Assembly (NCBI GenBank): GCA_902756345.1
Contig: CACVQR010000005.1
Span: 62,001-126,000 of the forward strand
Direction of reading: 5' to 3'
Origin: Fibrobacter succinogenes
Lineage (GTDB): Bacteria; Fibrobacterota; Fibrobacteria; Fibrobacterales; Fibrobacteraceae
Length of the DNA: 64,000 nt
How positions within the stretch are numbered: the first letter of the stretch is position 1; the number at the start of each line of letters is the position of its first letter. The position numbers and the translations under genes were made by a program. Below the pieces are notes generated by a model. That model was given only the letters and a program-made list of their open reading frames with translations. It ran no database searches and was not told the origin of the DNA. Shown piece by piece: positions 44,518-53,402 of this stretch.

Positions 44518-46053
44518 TTAACAATCGAGACCTTCTCCGCACTCCTGGCAAGTAGAACTGCTTGCGCAGGGGAGCAATTCGTCTTCCTCGAACAAAGGCT
44601 TTACACGATCGTCGTCTTTGTACCTCAGGTATTTGACGTTTGTGTATTCCTTGCTGACGGTAAACGTGAGCGCGCTAATCTGGTAGGAGTGTAGGTTTGC
44701 TCCGTCAGGGTAGATAACGTCTACGATAATGGTGTCTCCAGAAAGTTCTGTGTAAACATCTTTGATAACGAAGTTGTTTGTGGCATAGTAACCATCATCG
44801 CGGATAGAAACGGTTCCGTCGGCATTCTTTACTATCACGACACGCGGGGTTACGGCCATTCCCTGGCGAGGCAGTACCGAGACATTACGTGCCTGGGAAT
44901 AGGTGCTGTCTGGGCCCGGAGGCGGCAGGTACACCCACTTGTTTTCAATGCACTGGTAACTGCGTCCGTAGAAATAGAGCAATGTGTCGGTATCGCAGGG
45001 CTCCAAGTCAATTCTGCGAACTCCGTCAGGAATGCCGTCACCGTCACAGTCGCTGCCCGGTGCGCAAGCATTTGCGCGTGTCCAATAATTGTCAACACAT
45101 TTCATTTCTTCGCCGGTTATGCAGTCGATAACAATGCTTGTGTCTGTTTTGCTGTTGCAGTTGCCGTTTGCGGTCATTCCGTCGTAATCGGAAATATGCT
45201 GGCATGTTTCGATTTCCTTGCTGGAGCTGGATGCCGGATTTTCTGCGGCAGAAGAACTCGGTGTTTCCGAAGAGGAACTCGTGACGATATCCTTCGAGTC
45301 AATCACGTTGACCCACTCGTCGTCGGTCTTGCTGGCAGGGCAGTTTTCCTTGGCGATGTCCGACTTTGCCGTGGTGCGTTCAACGACCGGTTCCTCGCTC
45401 ACGTCACCGCAGTAGCTGAACAGGAATCGAACAATCTGGTTGCTCGTATTTTCTTCGCAGTTCTTGGCTTCGATATCCACGACCTTCATGGTGTCGGGGG
45501 AGACGTATTCCAGCACGTGGCCGGCATACTTTTCGTTGCCGTAGAGGTTGAAGGAGTAGAGCGAACATTCGTTCGTGCCGTTCTTGGTGGCTTCAACCAG
45601 GTCGGTGTACTTGGCTGCAGCCTTCGGGAACAGCGCTTCTATAGCGCCGATGTTCTGCTGTACAAACTTGCGGACACCTTCGCCATCAAATTCTGTGGAA
45701 TTTGTGGAGCCATCCATAGCCGGAGTCCTGGAGACCATTTCGCTCTTGTTAAATGCAAGCACGGCCTTGTCGAAACGGTGCTTGGTTTCGAGACCGTATT
45801 GCTGCAGGTAGGCTTCCAGCGAGCCGTCGTTAATCTGCGGAGTCTGAACATCTCCGCTTGACGAGGAATTCTGGTTTTGGTCTCCGATACTGCTAGAGGA
45901 TTCTACCCCGGGCGTGCCCGAGCTCGAAGACCCCTTGTCGGCGACTTCGTTCAGTTCTTCGGAGGTGCCCGAAACGTTTACGCTATTGGAATCTCCGCAG
46001 TTGAAGCAGAGAAGGGCGGCTGCGCCCGCGATGCAAATGTTAAGCTTTTTCAT
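44518..46053 (-). CDS. Ser-rich lipoprotein paired with a TIGR02147 regulator
   Basis: 511 residues. The N-terminus MKKLNICIAGAAALLCFNCG is a lipoprotein-like signal, although FNC is an atypical lipobox (Asn before Cys). Poly-Ser spacers follow (GSSSSGTPGVESSSS, NSSSSGD), then a mixed domain with several Cys, another Ser-rich stretch (SSSSETPSSSAAENPASSSS) and a C-terminal domain with SDCDGDGIPDG, a calcium-binding-like Asp motif, ending CASSSTCQECGEGLDC. Probably exposed on the cell surface or in the periplasm; function unknown. Its start lies inside the end of the upstream TIGR02147 gene (14-nt overlap), and an AAGGAG site is present. It converges on gltD. Confidence 0.7.
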   Translation of the reverse strand: MKKLNICIAGAAALLCFNCGDSNSVNVSGTSEELNEVADKGSSSSGTPGVESSSSIGDQNQNSSSSGDVQTPQINDGSLEAYLQQYGLETKHRFDKAVLAFNKSEMVSRTPAMDGSTNSTEFDGEGVRKFVQQNIGAIEALFPKAAAKYTDLVEATKNGTNECSLYSFNLYGNEKYAGHVLEYVSPDTMKVVDIEAKNCEENTSNQIVRFLFSYCGDVSEEPVVERTTAKSDIAKENCPASKTDDEWVNVIDSKDIVTSSSSETPSSSAAENPASSSSKEIETCQHISDYDGMTANGNCNSKTDTSIVIDCITGEEMKCVDNYWTRANACAPGSDCDGDGIPDGVRRIDLEPCDTDTLLYFYGRSYQCIENKWVYLPPPGPDSTYSQARNVSVLPRQGMAVTPRVVIVKNADGTVSIRDDGYYATNNFVIKDVYTELSGDTIIVDVIYPDGANLHSYQISALTFTVSKEYTNVKYLRYKDDDRVKPLFEEDELLPCASSSTCQECGEGLDC

Positions 46054-46876
46054 TTTTGCTCTCCTTTACGCTTTTAGTAAGCGGGAATAATTGTAAATTC
46101 AAACGGTAAACCTGTTCGATGCCTTTGTCTTCGGCAGCAATTGCGATAATCTGTCGGCGGCAATCGTCTAGCGCCTTGACAATGCGGTCATAGCTCTCGC
46201 GAGACACTCCCATGGTGACGCCGCTGAAGTTGCGTTCGGTTGCCGGCAACTCAAGAGCCGGAGCGGCAAGCTGTGCCATCTGGCGGTGCATTCCGCGGAG
46301 TGCAAGCCTGGTTGCATCAGGGGTGCCGCTCACAGACGTTTCGGACTGTTTGAAGGCACCGTCCTTTTCTTTCTTGAGAAGCCCGGTCCTAGTCAAAAAA
46401 TCAAGCGATTCGCGGACTTCCTGAGCCGATGTCTCGGCGTAGCACATCTTGGCCATCTCGCCCGGGGTAGCGCCGGGCATCAGCGGGGCAAGTTCACGCA
46501 TCATGGGGTTACGCCAAGTGTCGTAATAGGCGAACAAGTCCCCTTCCAACACGCGCACCTTATGCACCTTCGCAATCGCGAGCATGTCGCGGTACGCGGC
46601 CTTCTTGGTTTCTTCGTTTGCGGCCTGGCCGAACTTGACCATCGCGCGGAAATAGTCGAGCTCAAACCCCGTGAGTCCTATTGCCGCGGCAACGCGTTCC
46701 ACACCAATCTTGCTGAGCTTGCTCTTTCCGTCGCACACCACCTTCATATAAGAAGAAGAGGTGAAGCCTGCGACTTTCGAGAATTCGCGCCACGAGAAAG
46801 CGGAAATGCGCTTGCGCTCCTCGTAGTAGTCCAGCAGATACTGGCGAAAGTCTGAATATTCGATAATCGGTTTCAT
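46040..46876 (-). CDS. TIGR02147-family protein
   Basis: 278 residues from the ATG at 46876 (MKPIIEYSDFRQYLLDYYEE). The N-terminal region, with FSWREFSKVAGFTSSSYMKVVCDGKSKLS, resembles a helix-turn-helix, and the pattern SDFRQYLLDYYEERK...AFSWREFSKVAGF is that of TIGR02147, a family greatly expanded in Fibrobacter. LTRTGLLKKEKDGAF is typical of the second half, probably a winged-helix module. It is likely a regulator; members often sit before lipoprotein genes as here. The frame overlaps the downstream lipoprotein start, so the two are coupled. Confidence 0.8.
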   Translation of the reverse strand: MKPIIEYSDFRQYLLDYYEERKRISAFSWREFSKVAGFTSSSYMKVVCDGKSKLSKIGVERVAAAIGLTGFELDYFRAMVKFGQAANEETKKAAYRDMLAIAKVHKVRVLEGDLFAYYDTWRNPMMRELAPLMPGATPGEMAKMCYAETSAQEVRESLDFLTRTGLLKKEKDGAFKQSETSVSGTPDATRLALRGMHRQMAQLAAPALELPATERNFSGVTMGVSRESYDRIVKALDDCRRQIIAIAAEDKGIEQVYRLNLQLFPLTKSVKESKNEKA

Positions 46877-47040
46877 TGTTTTCCATCCTGTTATGCCAAG
46901 AATATATCTCTTTTTTATCCCCCTGTCAATAGTTTTATGCAACAAAAGTTAAGTTATTTAAGAAAAATCACAAGATTTTGCAATTCTTTTTAAAAATATT
47001 TTCTATATGCAACATTTGGGCTGTATATGCAACATCCAGC

Positions 47041-47072
47041 CAAAATAAAAACGCCCCGACATTGTCGGGGCG
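47041..47072 (-). terminator. Intrinsic terminator after the COG0523 GTPase gene
   Basis: Arms CGCCCCGACA and TGTCGGGGCG (47052-47072), followed on the minus strand by TTTTTATTTT. Confidence 0.9.
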
Positions 47073-47095
47073 AAATTATGCGATAGAGCTGTTTT

Positions 47096-48391
47096 TTACT
47101 CGCCTAGGCAAGAATCCATTGCAGCGATAATCTTTTTCTTGTCCATGTGCTGGCCGATGAAGACGAGGCGGATAATACGGTCGCCGTACTTTTCGTCCCA
47201 CACCTTGAGCAAGTCCGGATTTTCGCGCAGGATTCGCTTCTGTTCTGCTTCGCTTTCGCTGGCGAACCACGGGCCGAAATTCTGGGCAGAAGCCTGCTTG
47301 CCGGCCTGTTCGAACAGGTAGCTGTTGTCGCGTTCATCTTCGAACCACACGAGACCCTTGGTGCGGATAATGCTAGTCGGGTAGTCGTCAAGCAACACTT
47401 CAAAGCGTTCACGGATCAACGGGCGGCGGCGTTCGTACACGAACGTGCTGATGCCGTATTCGTCACCATGCGGATGGTCCTTGTCATGGTGGTGGCCGCA
47501 ATGGCACACGCCGTGTTCGTGATCGCAGTGGCTGTGATCTTCATGGTCGTGGTCATCATGATCATGGTGGTGATGCTCGTGTTCGTCATGATCATCATCG
47601 TGATGATGGTGTTCATGCTCGTCATGGTCATCGTCGTCTTCGTCTTCAGGAGACGTTTCTTTCATGAGTTCCTTGGCCCAAGCGGCGGAGTTGCCGACCT
47701 TTTCAAAATCGAACTGCTTGGTGTCCAGGATATCCTTCATTTCGACCTTGCCATAATTCGTCTCGATCATCTTGGCTTCGGGCTGCAAGGCGCGAACCAC
47801 GGCCTTCACGTGTTCGAGATCGGTTTTAGACAAACTATCAACCTTGTTCATCACGATGGTGTTGCAGAATTCAATCTGCTGGATGAGCAAGTTCGCGATG
47901 TCTTCTTCTTCAAGATCCTTGGACAAAAGCTTCTGGCCGCCAGCGAATTCGTCGGCGAGACGTGCCACGTCTACTACGGACACGATGTTGTCCAGGTGGC
48001 AGGGGAGCGGACGGCCGTCGCGGCTCTGCAACTGGGCGCCGGCCATGCAAATCGTTTGTGCGATAGGAATCGGTTCGCAAATGCCGCTGGCTTCAATCAG
48101 AATGTAGTCGAACTTGTTCATTTCCAGAAGTTCGGCAATTTGTTCCAAAAGGTCGGTCTTCAGGGAGCAGCAAATGCAGCCGTTGGACAGCGGCACCACC
48201 TTGCCGGAGTCTTCTTTAGTGATGTTTCCGCCCTTTTCAATAAGAGTCTGGTCGATGTTCACTTCGCCGATGTCGTTTACAATCACGGCGACATGGTAAC
48301 CTTGCTGGTTGTTGAGAACAAAATTGAGAAGGGTGGTTTTTCCGGCTCCGAGGTAGCCGGTGAGCAGCGTAATAGGTACTGACTTTTTCAT
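47096..48391 (-). CDS. COG0523/CobW-type GTPase with His-rich insert
   Basis: 431 residues from the ATG at 48391 (MKKSVPITLLTGYLGAGKTT). Walker A is GYLGAGKTT, the metal-binding CxCC motif is GCICCSL, and the G4-like motif is VMNKVDSL. A ~60-residue stretch near the middle is almost entirely His and Asp (HEHHHHDDDHDEHEHHHHDH and onward, then CHCGHHH), separating the GTPase from the CobW C-terminal domain (FVYERRRPLIRERFEVLLDDY). Family members act as metallochaperones or insertases for Zn, Co or related metals; the His region is a metal store or sensor. A terminator-like hairpin in its leader may control expression. Confidence 0.88.
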   Translation of the reverse strand: MKKSVPITLLTGYLGAGKTTLLNFVLNNQQGYHVAVIVNDIGEVNIDQTLIEKGGNITKEDSGKVVPLSNGCICCSLKTDLLEQIAELLEMNKFDYILIEASGICEPIPIAQTICMAGAQLQSRDGRPLPCHLDNIVSVVDVARLADEFAGGQKLLSKDLEEEDIANLLIQQIEFCNTIVMNKVDSLSKTDLEHVKAVVRALQPEAKMIETNYGKVEMKDILDTKQFDFEKVGNSAAWAKELMKETSPEDEDDDDHDEHEHHHHDDDHDEHEHHHHDHDDHDHEDHSHCDHEHGVCHCGHHHDKDHPHGDEYGISTFVYERRRPLIRERFEVLLDDYPTSIIRTKGLVWFEDERDNSYLFEQAGKQASAQNFGPWFASESEAEQKRILRENPDLLKVWDEKYGDRIIRLVFIGQHMDKKKIIAAMDSCLGE

Positions 48392-48431
48392 AGTATTCCG
48401 AAATTTAGCTTTTTTTGCTTTTTTCGGCAAA

Positions 48432-48475
48432 AAACAAAAAAAAACTAGCCCAGCAGAGCCGGACTAGTTTTTTGG
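48432..48475 (-). terminator. Terminator-like hairpin in the leader of the COG0523 gene
   Basis: On the minus strand AACTAGTCC (48469-48461) pairs imperfectly with GGCTAGTT (48450-48443) and is followed by a run of T. It lies ~50 nt before the start codon, and no minus-strand gene ends upstream of it within 500 nt, so it may be an attenuator. The remaining intergenic sequence to 48718 shows no gene. Confidence 0.55.
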
Positions 48476-48718
48476 GGGTTAGGAGGAGAACAAAGAGTTC
48501 TGGTACATAAGATATAAAAATTCGGGGGTGCTGACAAGGAAATAACTGAAAATTTTATTACTATTTTCTTATTTCTACATTTTTTATGTGATTTGCAACT
48601 ACTTTGCGGTACGAAAAGTTCCATTTTGGCTGATTAGGGGTGTATTGGGTTCATTTGGGGTTAGAATTGCTGTTTAATAATTAAAAACGGCTATATTTAC
48701 TCGAAGAATGGAGATTCT

Positions 48719-49132
48719 ATGAATTGTCGAATACTGATGCGTTTTGTCGGAACTACCGATGAACTTTCCGGCGTTTATGATGCCCTGATGGAGCAGTATC
48801 CCGAAATGGACCTGCCTAGCGAAGATTCGGGCGAGTGGTACTCGGTTGACGACGTCATGATGGATGAATACGAATGCCGCTTCGAAGAATTACCCGAAGG
48901 CGAACTCTTGGCGATGGACGGTTCTGTACTCATCGAAGATGAACTCCCTGAAGATTTCTTTGCTGACTTGATGGATCGATTTGAACGCGTGTACGGCGCA
49001 TTCAAATGGTCTTCGTTAGATGTGGGCGTGGGTTGCGGCGTCAGTGATGGCTGGGGCGAATTCAATCCGGACTACGCTGACGATTATTCTGACGAAGCTA
49101 ACGAAATTTCCGAAGCCGTCCTCGGTTTTTGA
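48719..49132 (+). CDS. Acidic hypothetical protein
   Basis: 137 residues with a very high Asp/Glu content (VDDVMMDEYECRFEELPEGE, EDELPEDFFADLMDRF) and few basic residues. No signal or membrane segment. Not recognised. A GGAG site precedes the ATG, and codon use looks native, so the gene is probably real. Confidence 0.6.
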   Translation: MNCRILMRFVGTTDELSGVYDALMEQYPEMDLPSEDSGEWYSVDDVMMDEYECRFEELPEGELLAMDGSVLIEDELPEDFFADLMDRFERVYGAFKWSSLDVGVGCGVSDGWGEFNPDYADDYSDEANEISEAVLGF

Positions 49133-49162
49133 TTCCCTCGTTGACAATCTTGACGCTCTCTT

Positions 49163-49243
49163 TGTCATCCCGGCGAATGCCGGGCGGACAGCACTTAGAG
49201 CTTTGCTCTTTAGTGCGCATGGCCACCAAGGTGGGATCTCCTT
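49163..49243. repeat. Dispersed repeat remnant
   Basis: GTCATCCCGGCGAATGCCGG followed later by GGGATCTCCTTTT. This is the same family as the GC-rich hairpin at 63526-63550, here with about 50 nt of other sequence inside. Confidence 0.55.
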
Positions 49244-49271
49244 TTACGGCTTTCCAGAGAACTTGTAATTC

Positions 49272-50354
49272 TTATTGAAAAATTAATTTGTCGGTGATTT
49301 CGGCGAGCATGCGTTCATGCGTGCAGACTTCGGGTGATACTCCCTCGATAGAGCCCGTGCTGTAAAAGCTCGTGCAGGCACATTCATGAGCGCAGCAACG
49401 GTAGCGAATGTCGCAACCCTCGCATTCTTTTTTGTCGTTGTCCAGGAACTGTCTAATTTGTTCGCAAGCGTCTTCGTTAAATCCGGTGAAGACGTTGCCT
49501 TGTAAGTAAGGCGGATTATTGTTTGAGGTAATGAACCTGGTGCAAGGGAACATGTTGCCATTGGTCGCAACGCCAATAGCTCCGTTGTATACATGGCAAG
49601 AGTATTGCCTGTACCGTAAATTCGCAAGGTATAATTTTATTTTGTCCTGAATTGTGCCCAAGAACATCTTGTCGCCTTTATCGCGACATTTCTTCCAGTA
49701 CAAAGCCATCTTCTGGTATTGTAGGGCAAGTCTGTCAAAATCTTCGCCGCTCCATTTGCCGTCAAAATCGACGCTCGTGGTAAGGCTTTTGAATCCCTGT
49801 TCGTGCAACCACTTGACGCTTTCGGCAAGGGTTTCTATGTGGGCGCGTGTTACCGTACTTAAGGCGATTGCGCCTAACTTTACGAATCGCGGAATGTTCT
49901 TTTCGATTTCCTTGAAACTTCCGCAGCCGTTTACGGTACGGCGAGCAATGTCGTGGTGGTGTTCCGGACCGTCAAGCGAAAGGTAAATGCGGAAATGCTC
50001 CCGCTCACAAAAGTCAAAAAAAGAATCGTCAAAGAGCGTGCCGTTGGTGTTGACGGCAAAATTGAGCTTGAAGTTGCTGGGCGCTTCGCCTTTGTCCATG
50101 GCCTCGGCAAGGAATGCCTTGGCTATGTTCACGCCCTTGAAAATGCTGTCCTTGCGCAACAATGGCTCGCCACCGAAAAAGGTGATGTTCAGATAAGTCT
50201 GCTTAAAAAACAGGCTACGCTCTAGCCCCACGCGAATCGCCTGCTCAAGCGTTTTGTCGTCCATCACGTTGTGGCGTGCGGATTGCGAGTCTTTGTAATA
50301 ACAATAGGAACAGCGCAAGTTGCACTGTTCCGTAAGGCATAGAACTAAGTTCAT
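49272..50354 (-). CDS. Radical SAM/SPASM peptide maturase (FibroRumin-type)
   Basis: 360 residues from the ATG at 50354, which overlaps the stop of the upstream peptide gene (ATGA). The radical SAM cluster is C11-x3-C15-x2-C18 (TEQCNLRCSYCYY), with GGEPLL and the strand SLDGPEHH as in the family. The C-terminal SPASM region supplies many more cysteines (CTRF, then CEGCDIRYRCCAHECAC and VCTHE) for auxiliary 4Fe-4S clusters. Such enzymes install thioether or other links in ribosomal peptides. The partner encoded immediately upstream ends in a four-Cys segment. The layout fits the radical SAM systems named FibroRumin in Fibrobacter and Ruminococcus; I make that link from memory and gene order. 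Confidence 0.85.
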   Translation of the reverse strand: MNLVLCLTEQCNLRCSYCYYKDSQSARHNVMDDKTLEQAIRVGLERSLFFKQTYLNITFFGGEPLLRKDSIFKGVNIAKAFLAEAMDKGEAPSNFKLNFAVNTNGTLFDDSFFDFCEREHFRIYLSLDGPEHHHDIARRTVNGCGSFKEIEKNIPRFVKLGAIALSTVTRAHIETLAESVKWLHEQGFKSLTTSVDFDGKWSGEDFDRLALQYQKMALYWKKCRDKGDKMFLGTIQDKIKLYLANLRYRQYSCHVYNGAIGVATNGNMFPCTRFITSNNNPPYLQGNVFTGFNEDACEQIRQFLDNDKKECEGCDIRYRCCAHECACTSFYSTGSIEGVSPEVCTHERMLAEITDKLIFQ

Positions 50355-50974
50355 CCGGCGATGTCGCTTCGTTCGTAAGTGGATACCATGCTTGCGGCCA
50401 TGCAACCGTCCTCGTTGTTACACATGTGAACCTGAATGCACCACGGGTCGTTTTCGGGGCATGCTTGGAGTGTGTTGACGGATGAACTGGAGGGCTGTTC
50501 CGCTTCGCTTGATGAACTTTCTTCTTCAACAATGATGGGATCGCCTGCGAGCGGTACCGGTTCTTCAGCGGAGCTGCTTTGTGCTTCCTCTTCTGAAGAA
50601 GAACTGGAGTTCGGACCGTAAATGTCTTCGTCGGTGGGTGCGGCGATGGTACCCGCTTCAGGGGGTGGATACGGTTCTTCAAACGATGAACTGCTCAAAG
50701 GTTCTGCTGCAGACGACAGCGCTTCAACGGCCGAACTGCTAAGAGCCTCGTGGCTCAGAGGAATATCGACAACGCTTGAACTGCTCGGAGTTTCGTTTTC
50801 GGGAGCTCCTGTTTCAGGATTCTCGAGAACGGGCTGATCAGGGGCCGCTGCGGTGCCACTTTCTTCGCAAGCGGTCAATGCAACGGCCGCAATACCAAGC
50901 GATGCTGCAATGGCGCTTTTGGCGGCAATGCTTAGCTTCGCGCTGTTTTTGACGATTTTCTTCTCGATTTTCAT
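50351..50974 (-). CDS. Probable radical-SAM-modified peptide with lipoprotein leader
   Basis: 207 residues, AGGAGGAG before the ATG. Residues 1-35 are a basic, hydrophobic signal ending in lipobox LTAC with Cys36. Residues ~37-165 are a long Pro/Glu/Ser region with repeated poly-Ser tracts (ETPSSSSVV, PNSSSSSEEE, EEESSSSEAE). The C-terminal ~40 residues hold four cysteines at 172, 179, 185 and 191 (spacing 7, 6, 6) with acidic and aromatic residues. This is the likely substrate core of the radical SAM enzyme whose start overlaps its stop. It would end up lipid-anchored, with the modified Cys module displayed on a flexible stalk. A regular secreted lipoprotein that is not modified is the alternative. 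Confidence 0.7.
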   Translation of the reverse strand: MKIEKKIVKNSAKLSIAAKSAIAASLGIAAVALTACEESGTAAAPDQPVLENPETGAPENETPSSSSVVDIPLSHEALSSSAVEALSSAAEPLSSSSFEEPYPPPEAGTIAAPTDEDIYGPNSSSSSEEEAQSSSAEEPVPLAGDPIIVEEESSSSEAEQPSSSSVNTLQACPENDPWCIQVHMCNNEDGCMAASMVSTYERSDIAG

Positions 50975-51067
50975 GGCAGAACTCCTCCTTTCTGGTTAAA
51001 ATATATATAAACTGGCTCCCGATTTCTACAAGAAAATCCAATCTGCAAAAACCTGTGACCAGATACA

Positions 51068-51095
51068 AGAAAAAACGCCTGGCATTAACCAGGCG
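51068..51095 (-). terminator. Terminator after ilvBN
   Basis: CGCCTGG and CCAGGCG arms (51076-51095) followed on the minus strand by a T run. Confidence 0.85.
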
Positions 51096-51104
51096 CATCT
51101 GTCT

Positions 51105-51180
51105 ACAGAAAACAGACTGCAGTCTACTGTTTACTGACAACTGTCTACTGTCTACTGCGAACGCTTCGCGTTCGCTACGT
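51105..51180. repeat. Intergenic repeat of the CTGTCTACTG type
   Basis: Several imperfect copies of ACTGTCTACTG / CTGTTTACTG, the inverted form of the repeat after gltB, ending in GCGAACGCTTCGCGTTCGC, a GC palindrome. It abuts the ilvN stop codon. Confidence 0.6.
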
Positions 51181-51672
51181 CTGCTCTTCGCCGCGGAGCA
51201 TGATGACCTTACCCGTGCGAATATATTCGACGATTTCGAACTTCTGCAACAGGCTCTTGAGCGTGTCGACCTTCTGGCTGTTTCCGGTGATCTGGATAAT
51301 CATCGAAGTCGCGGTCATGTCCACGGTATTGGCGTGGAAGTGGTCGCAAAGCTGCAGAATTTCGGTACGCTGGTCCGGAGTGCAACGCACCTTGATGAGT
51401 GCGAGTTCCTTTTCCACGGCGTCGGTATCGGTATGGTCCTTGGCCTGCACCACGTCCACGAGCTTTTCGAGCTGCTTGATAATCTGCATCAAGATCTCGG
51501 GATTGCCGTGAGCGATGATGTTCATGCGGCTAAAGTTCGGGTCGAGCGTGGGGGAGACCACCAGGGAGTCGATGTTGTAACCACGGCGGGAGAACACGAG
51601 GGCAATGCGCACGAGCACGCCCGGGCGGTTTGCAACTAACAAACTAATAGAATGTGCTTTATCCTTTAACAT
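51175..51672 (-). CDS. ilvN: Acetolactate synthase, small regulatory subunit
   Basis: 165 residues. The N-terminal ACT domain has HSISLLVANRPGVLVRIALVFSRRGYNIDSLVV (valine-binding), and the C-terminal half completes the usual IlvN/IlvH layout. It confers feedback inhibition on the large subunit encoded 11 nt upstream, for valine, leucine and isoleucine synthesis. Confidence 0.95.
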   Translation of the reverse strand: MLKDKAHSISLLVANRPGVLVRIALVFSRRGYNIDSLVVSPTLDPNFSRMNIIAHGNPEILMQIIKQLEKLVDVVQAKDHTDTDAVEKELALIKVRCTPDQRTEILQLCDHFHANTVDMTATSMIIQITGNSQKVDTLKSLLQKFEIVEYIRTGKVIMLRGEEQT

Positions 51673-51683
51673 GGCTTATCTCC

Positions 51684-53402
51684 TTAGGTCGATCCCGTGG
51701 GCTTTTCAAGTTGAGTCTTCGGCTGTTCGGTAATCATGCTCGTAATCGGAGCACCGGCCGGAATCATCGGGAACACGTTGTCTTCCTTTTCGCATTCGCA
51801 GTGAATGAGCACCGGGCCTTCGTTGTATTCCAGAGCCTTCTGGATTACGCGTTCGGCGTCGGCGCTACGCTTGATGCGCAGTCCCAGAATACCGTAAGCT
51901 TCGGCGAGCTTCACGAAGTCGGGGTTGCCCTTCATGTCCACGCAGCTGTAACGCTTGTCGTAGAACATGTCCTGCCACTGGCGCACCATGCCCAGGTACT
52001 TGTTGTCCATCACGAAAATCTTGATGGGGAGCTTGTGGATGGCGGCCGTTGCAAGTTCTGCTTCGGTCATCTGGAAACCTCCGTCACCGCAGAAGGTAAT
52101 CACCGGCCAACCGGTGGTGTTGCCGAAAGCGGCGCCAATGCAAGACGGAAGGCCAAAGCCCATGGTTCCTGCGCCGCCACTGGAGTGGAGCTGGCGCGGA
52201 TAGTTGGTGTGGAAGAACTGTGCTACCCACATCTGATGCTGACCCACGTCGGTCGTGACAATGGCCTTGCCCTGCGTGAGGTCGCTAACTGTCTGAACAA
52301 TGTGCTGCATGCGGAGACCGCCCTGCTTCGGGTAGGTCAGCGGGAAACGCTTCTTCCAGGACTGGCAAGTCTTCACCCATTCGGCGGTGTCGAGCTTACC
52401 CACGAGCGGGAGGAGCTGTTCCAAAACGAGCTTTGCGTCGCCGCACATAAACACATCCGGCTGCAACACCTTGCCTTCTTCGGCCGGGTCGATGTCAATG
52501 TGCATCTTGATAGCATCCTTACAGAACACGTCAAGCTTTCCGGTAATGCGGTCGTCCCAGCGGCTACCGATCGAAAGAATCAAGTCGCAATCGAGAACGG
52601 CCTTGTTGGCGTACACGGTGCCGTGCATGCCGAGCATGCCCAAAGAAAGTTCATGGTCGGTCGGGAAGGTGCCGAGGCCGAGCAAAGTGCAGCACACGGG
52701 GGCGTTCAACTTTTCGGCGAGTTCCTTCACCTGGCGGCTAGCGCCCGAAATCATGGCGCCGTGGCCCACGAGCAAGAGCGGCTTCTTGGATTTTTTCAGG
52801 TATTCGGCGGCACGCTCAACACTTTCAGTAGAAGCGTAGCTCGGAATCTTGTAACCCGGAAGGTCCATCTTGTCGGTGAACGGAGCGGTGCAGGGGCCCG
52901 CGGTCACGTCCTTCGGCAAATCGATCAGCACGGGGCCCGGACGGCCGCTGCGTGCAATGTGGAAGGCTTCCTTCATCACGCGCGGAAGGTCGTTGGAATC
53001 CTTCACCAAGTAAGAATGCTTCACGGCTGCAAAAGTCATACCGCTTGTATCGCATTCCTGGAAGGCGTCCTTACCCAGGTTCGGGGTAGTCGTCTGGGCG
53101 GCAAGAACCACGATCGGGCTAGAATCCATAAGGGCGGTGTAGATACCGGTAAAGGTGTTGGTGGCGCCCGGACCGCTGGTGACGAGAGCGACGCCGACCT
53201 TGCCGGTCTGACGAGCGTAACCGTCGGCCATGTGGGTAGCGCCCTGTTCGTGGCGGGTCAACACGACTTTAATATTGGAATCCAGAATGGCGTCGAACAT
53301 CGGGATGGCCGATCCACCGGGATAACCGAAAATGGTATCAATTCCTTCGCGCTTGAGGCATTCAATAATCACCTCTGCGCCACTTAATGGAGAATTTGCC
53401 AT
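51684..53402 (-). CDS. ilvB: Acetolactate synthase, large catalytic subunit
   Basis: 572 residues from the ATG at 53402 (MANSPLSGAEVIIECLKREG), AGGAAA upstream; the frame is open to 53477. The catalytic Glu lies in LTRHEQGATHMADGYAR, and the thiamine-diphosphate motif is GDGGFQMTEAEL...FVMDN. It condenses two pyruvates, or pyruvate with 2-oxobutyrate, in branched-chain amino acid synthesis. ilvN follows in the same operon. Confidence 0.96.
   Translation of the reverse strand: MANSPLSGAEVIIECLKREGIDTIFGYPGGSAIPMFDAILDSNIKVVLTRHEQGATHMADGYARQTGKVGVALVTSGPGATNTFTGIYTALMDSSPIVVLAAQTTTPNLGKDAFQECDTSGMTFAAVKHSYLVKDSNDLPRVMKEAFHIARSGRPGPVLIDLPKDVTAGPCTAPFTDKMDLPGYKIPSYASTESVERAAEYLKKSKKPLLLVGHGAMISGASRQVKELAEKLNAPVCCTLLGLGTFPTDHELSLGMLGMHGTVYANKAVLDCDLILSIGSRWDDRITGKLDVFCKDAIKMHIDIDPAEEGKVLQPDVFMCGDAKLVLEQLLPLVGKLDTAEWVKTCQSWKKRFPLTYPKQGGLRMQHIVQTVSDLTQGKAIVTTDVGQHQMWVAQFFHTNYPRQLHSSGGAGTMGFGLPSCIGAAFGNTTGWPVITFCGDGGFQMTEAELATAAIHKLPIKIFVMDNKYLGMVRQWQDMFYDKRYSCVDMKGNPDFVKLAEAYGILGLRIKRSADAERVIQKALEYNEGPVLIHCECEKEDNVFPMIPAGAPITSMITEQPKTQLEKPTGST

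Noticed and set aside
46900-47040. Possible sigma-54 site before the TIGR02147 gene (GGCTGGATGTTGCA)
   Set aside because: The GG to GC spacing is one base short and the central CACG is missing.
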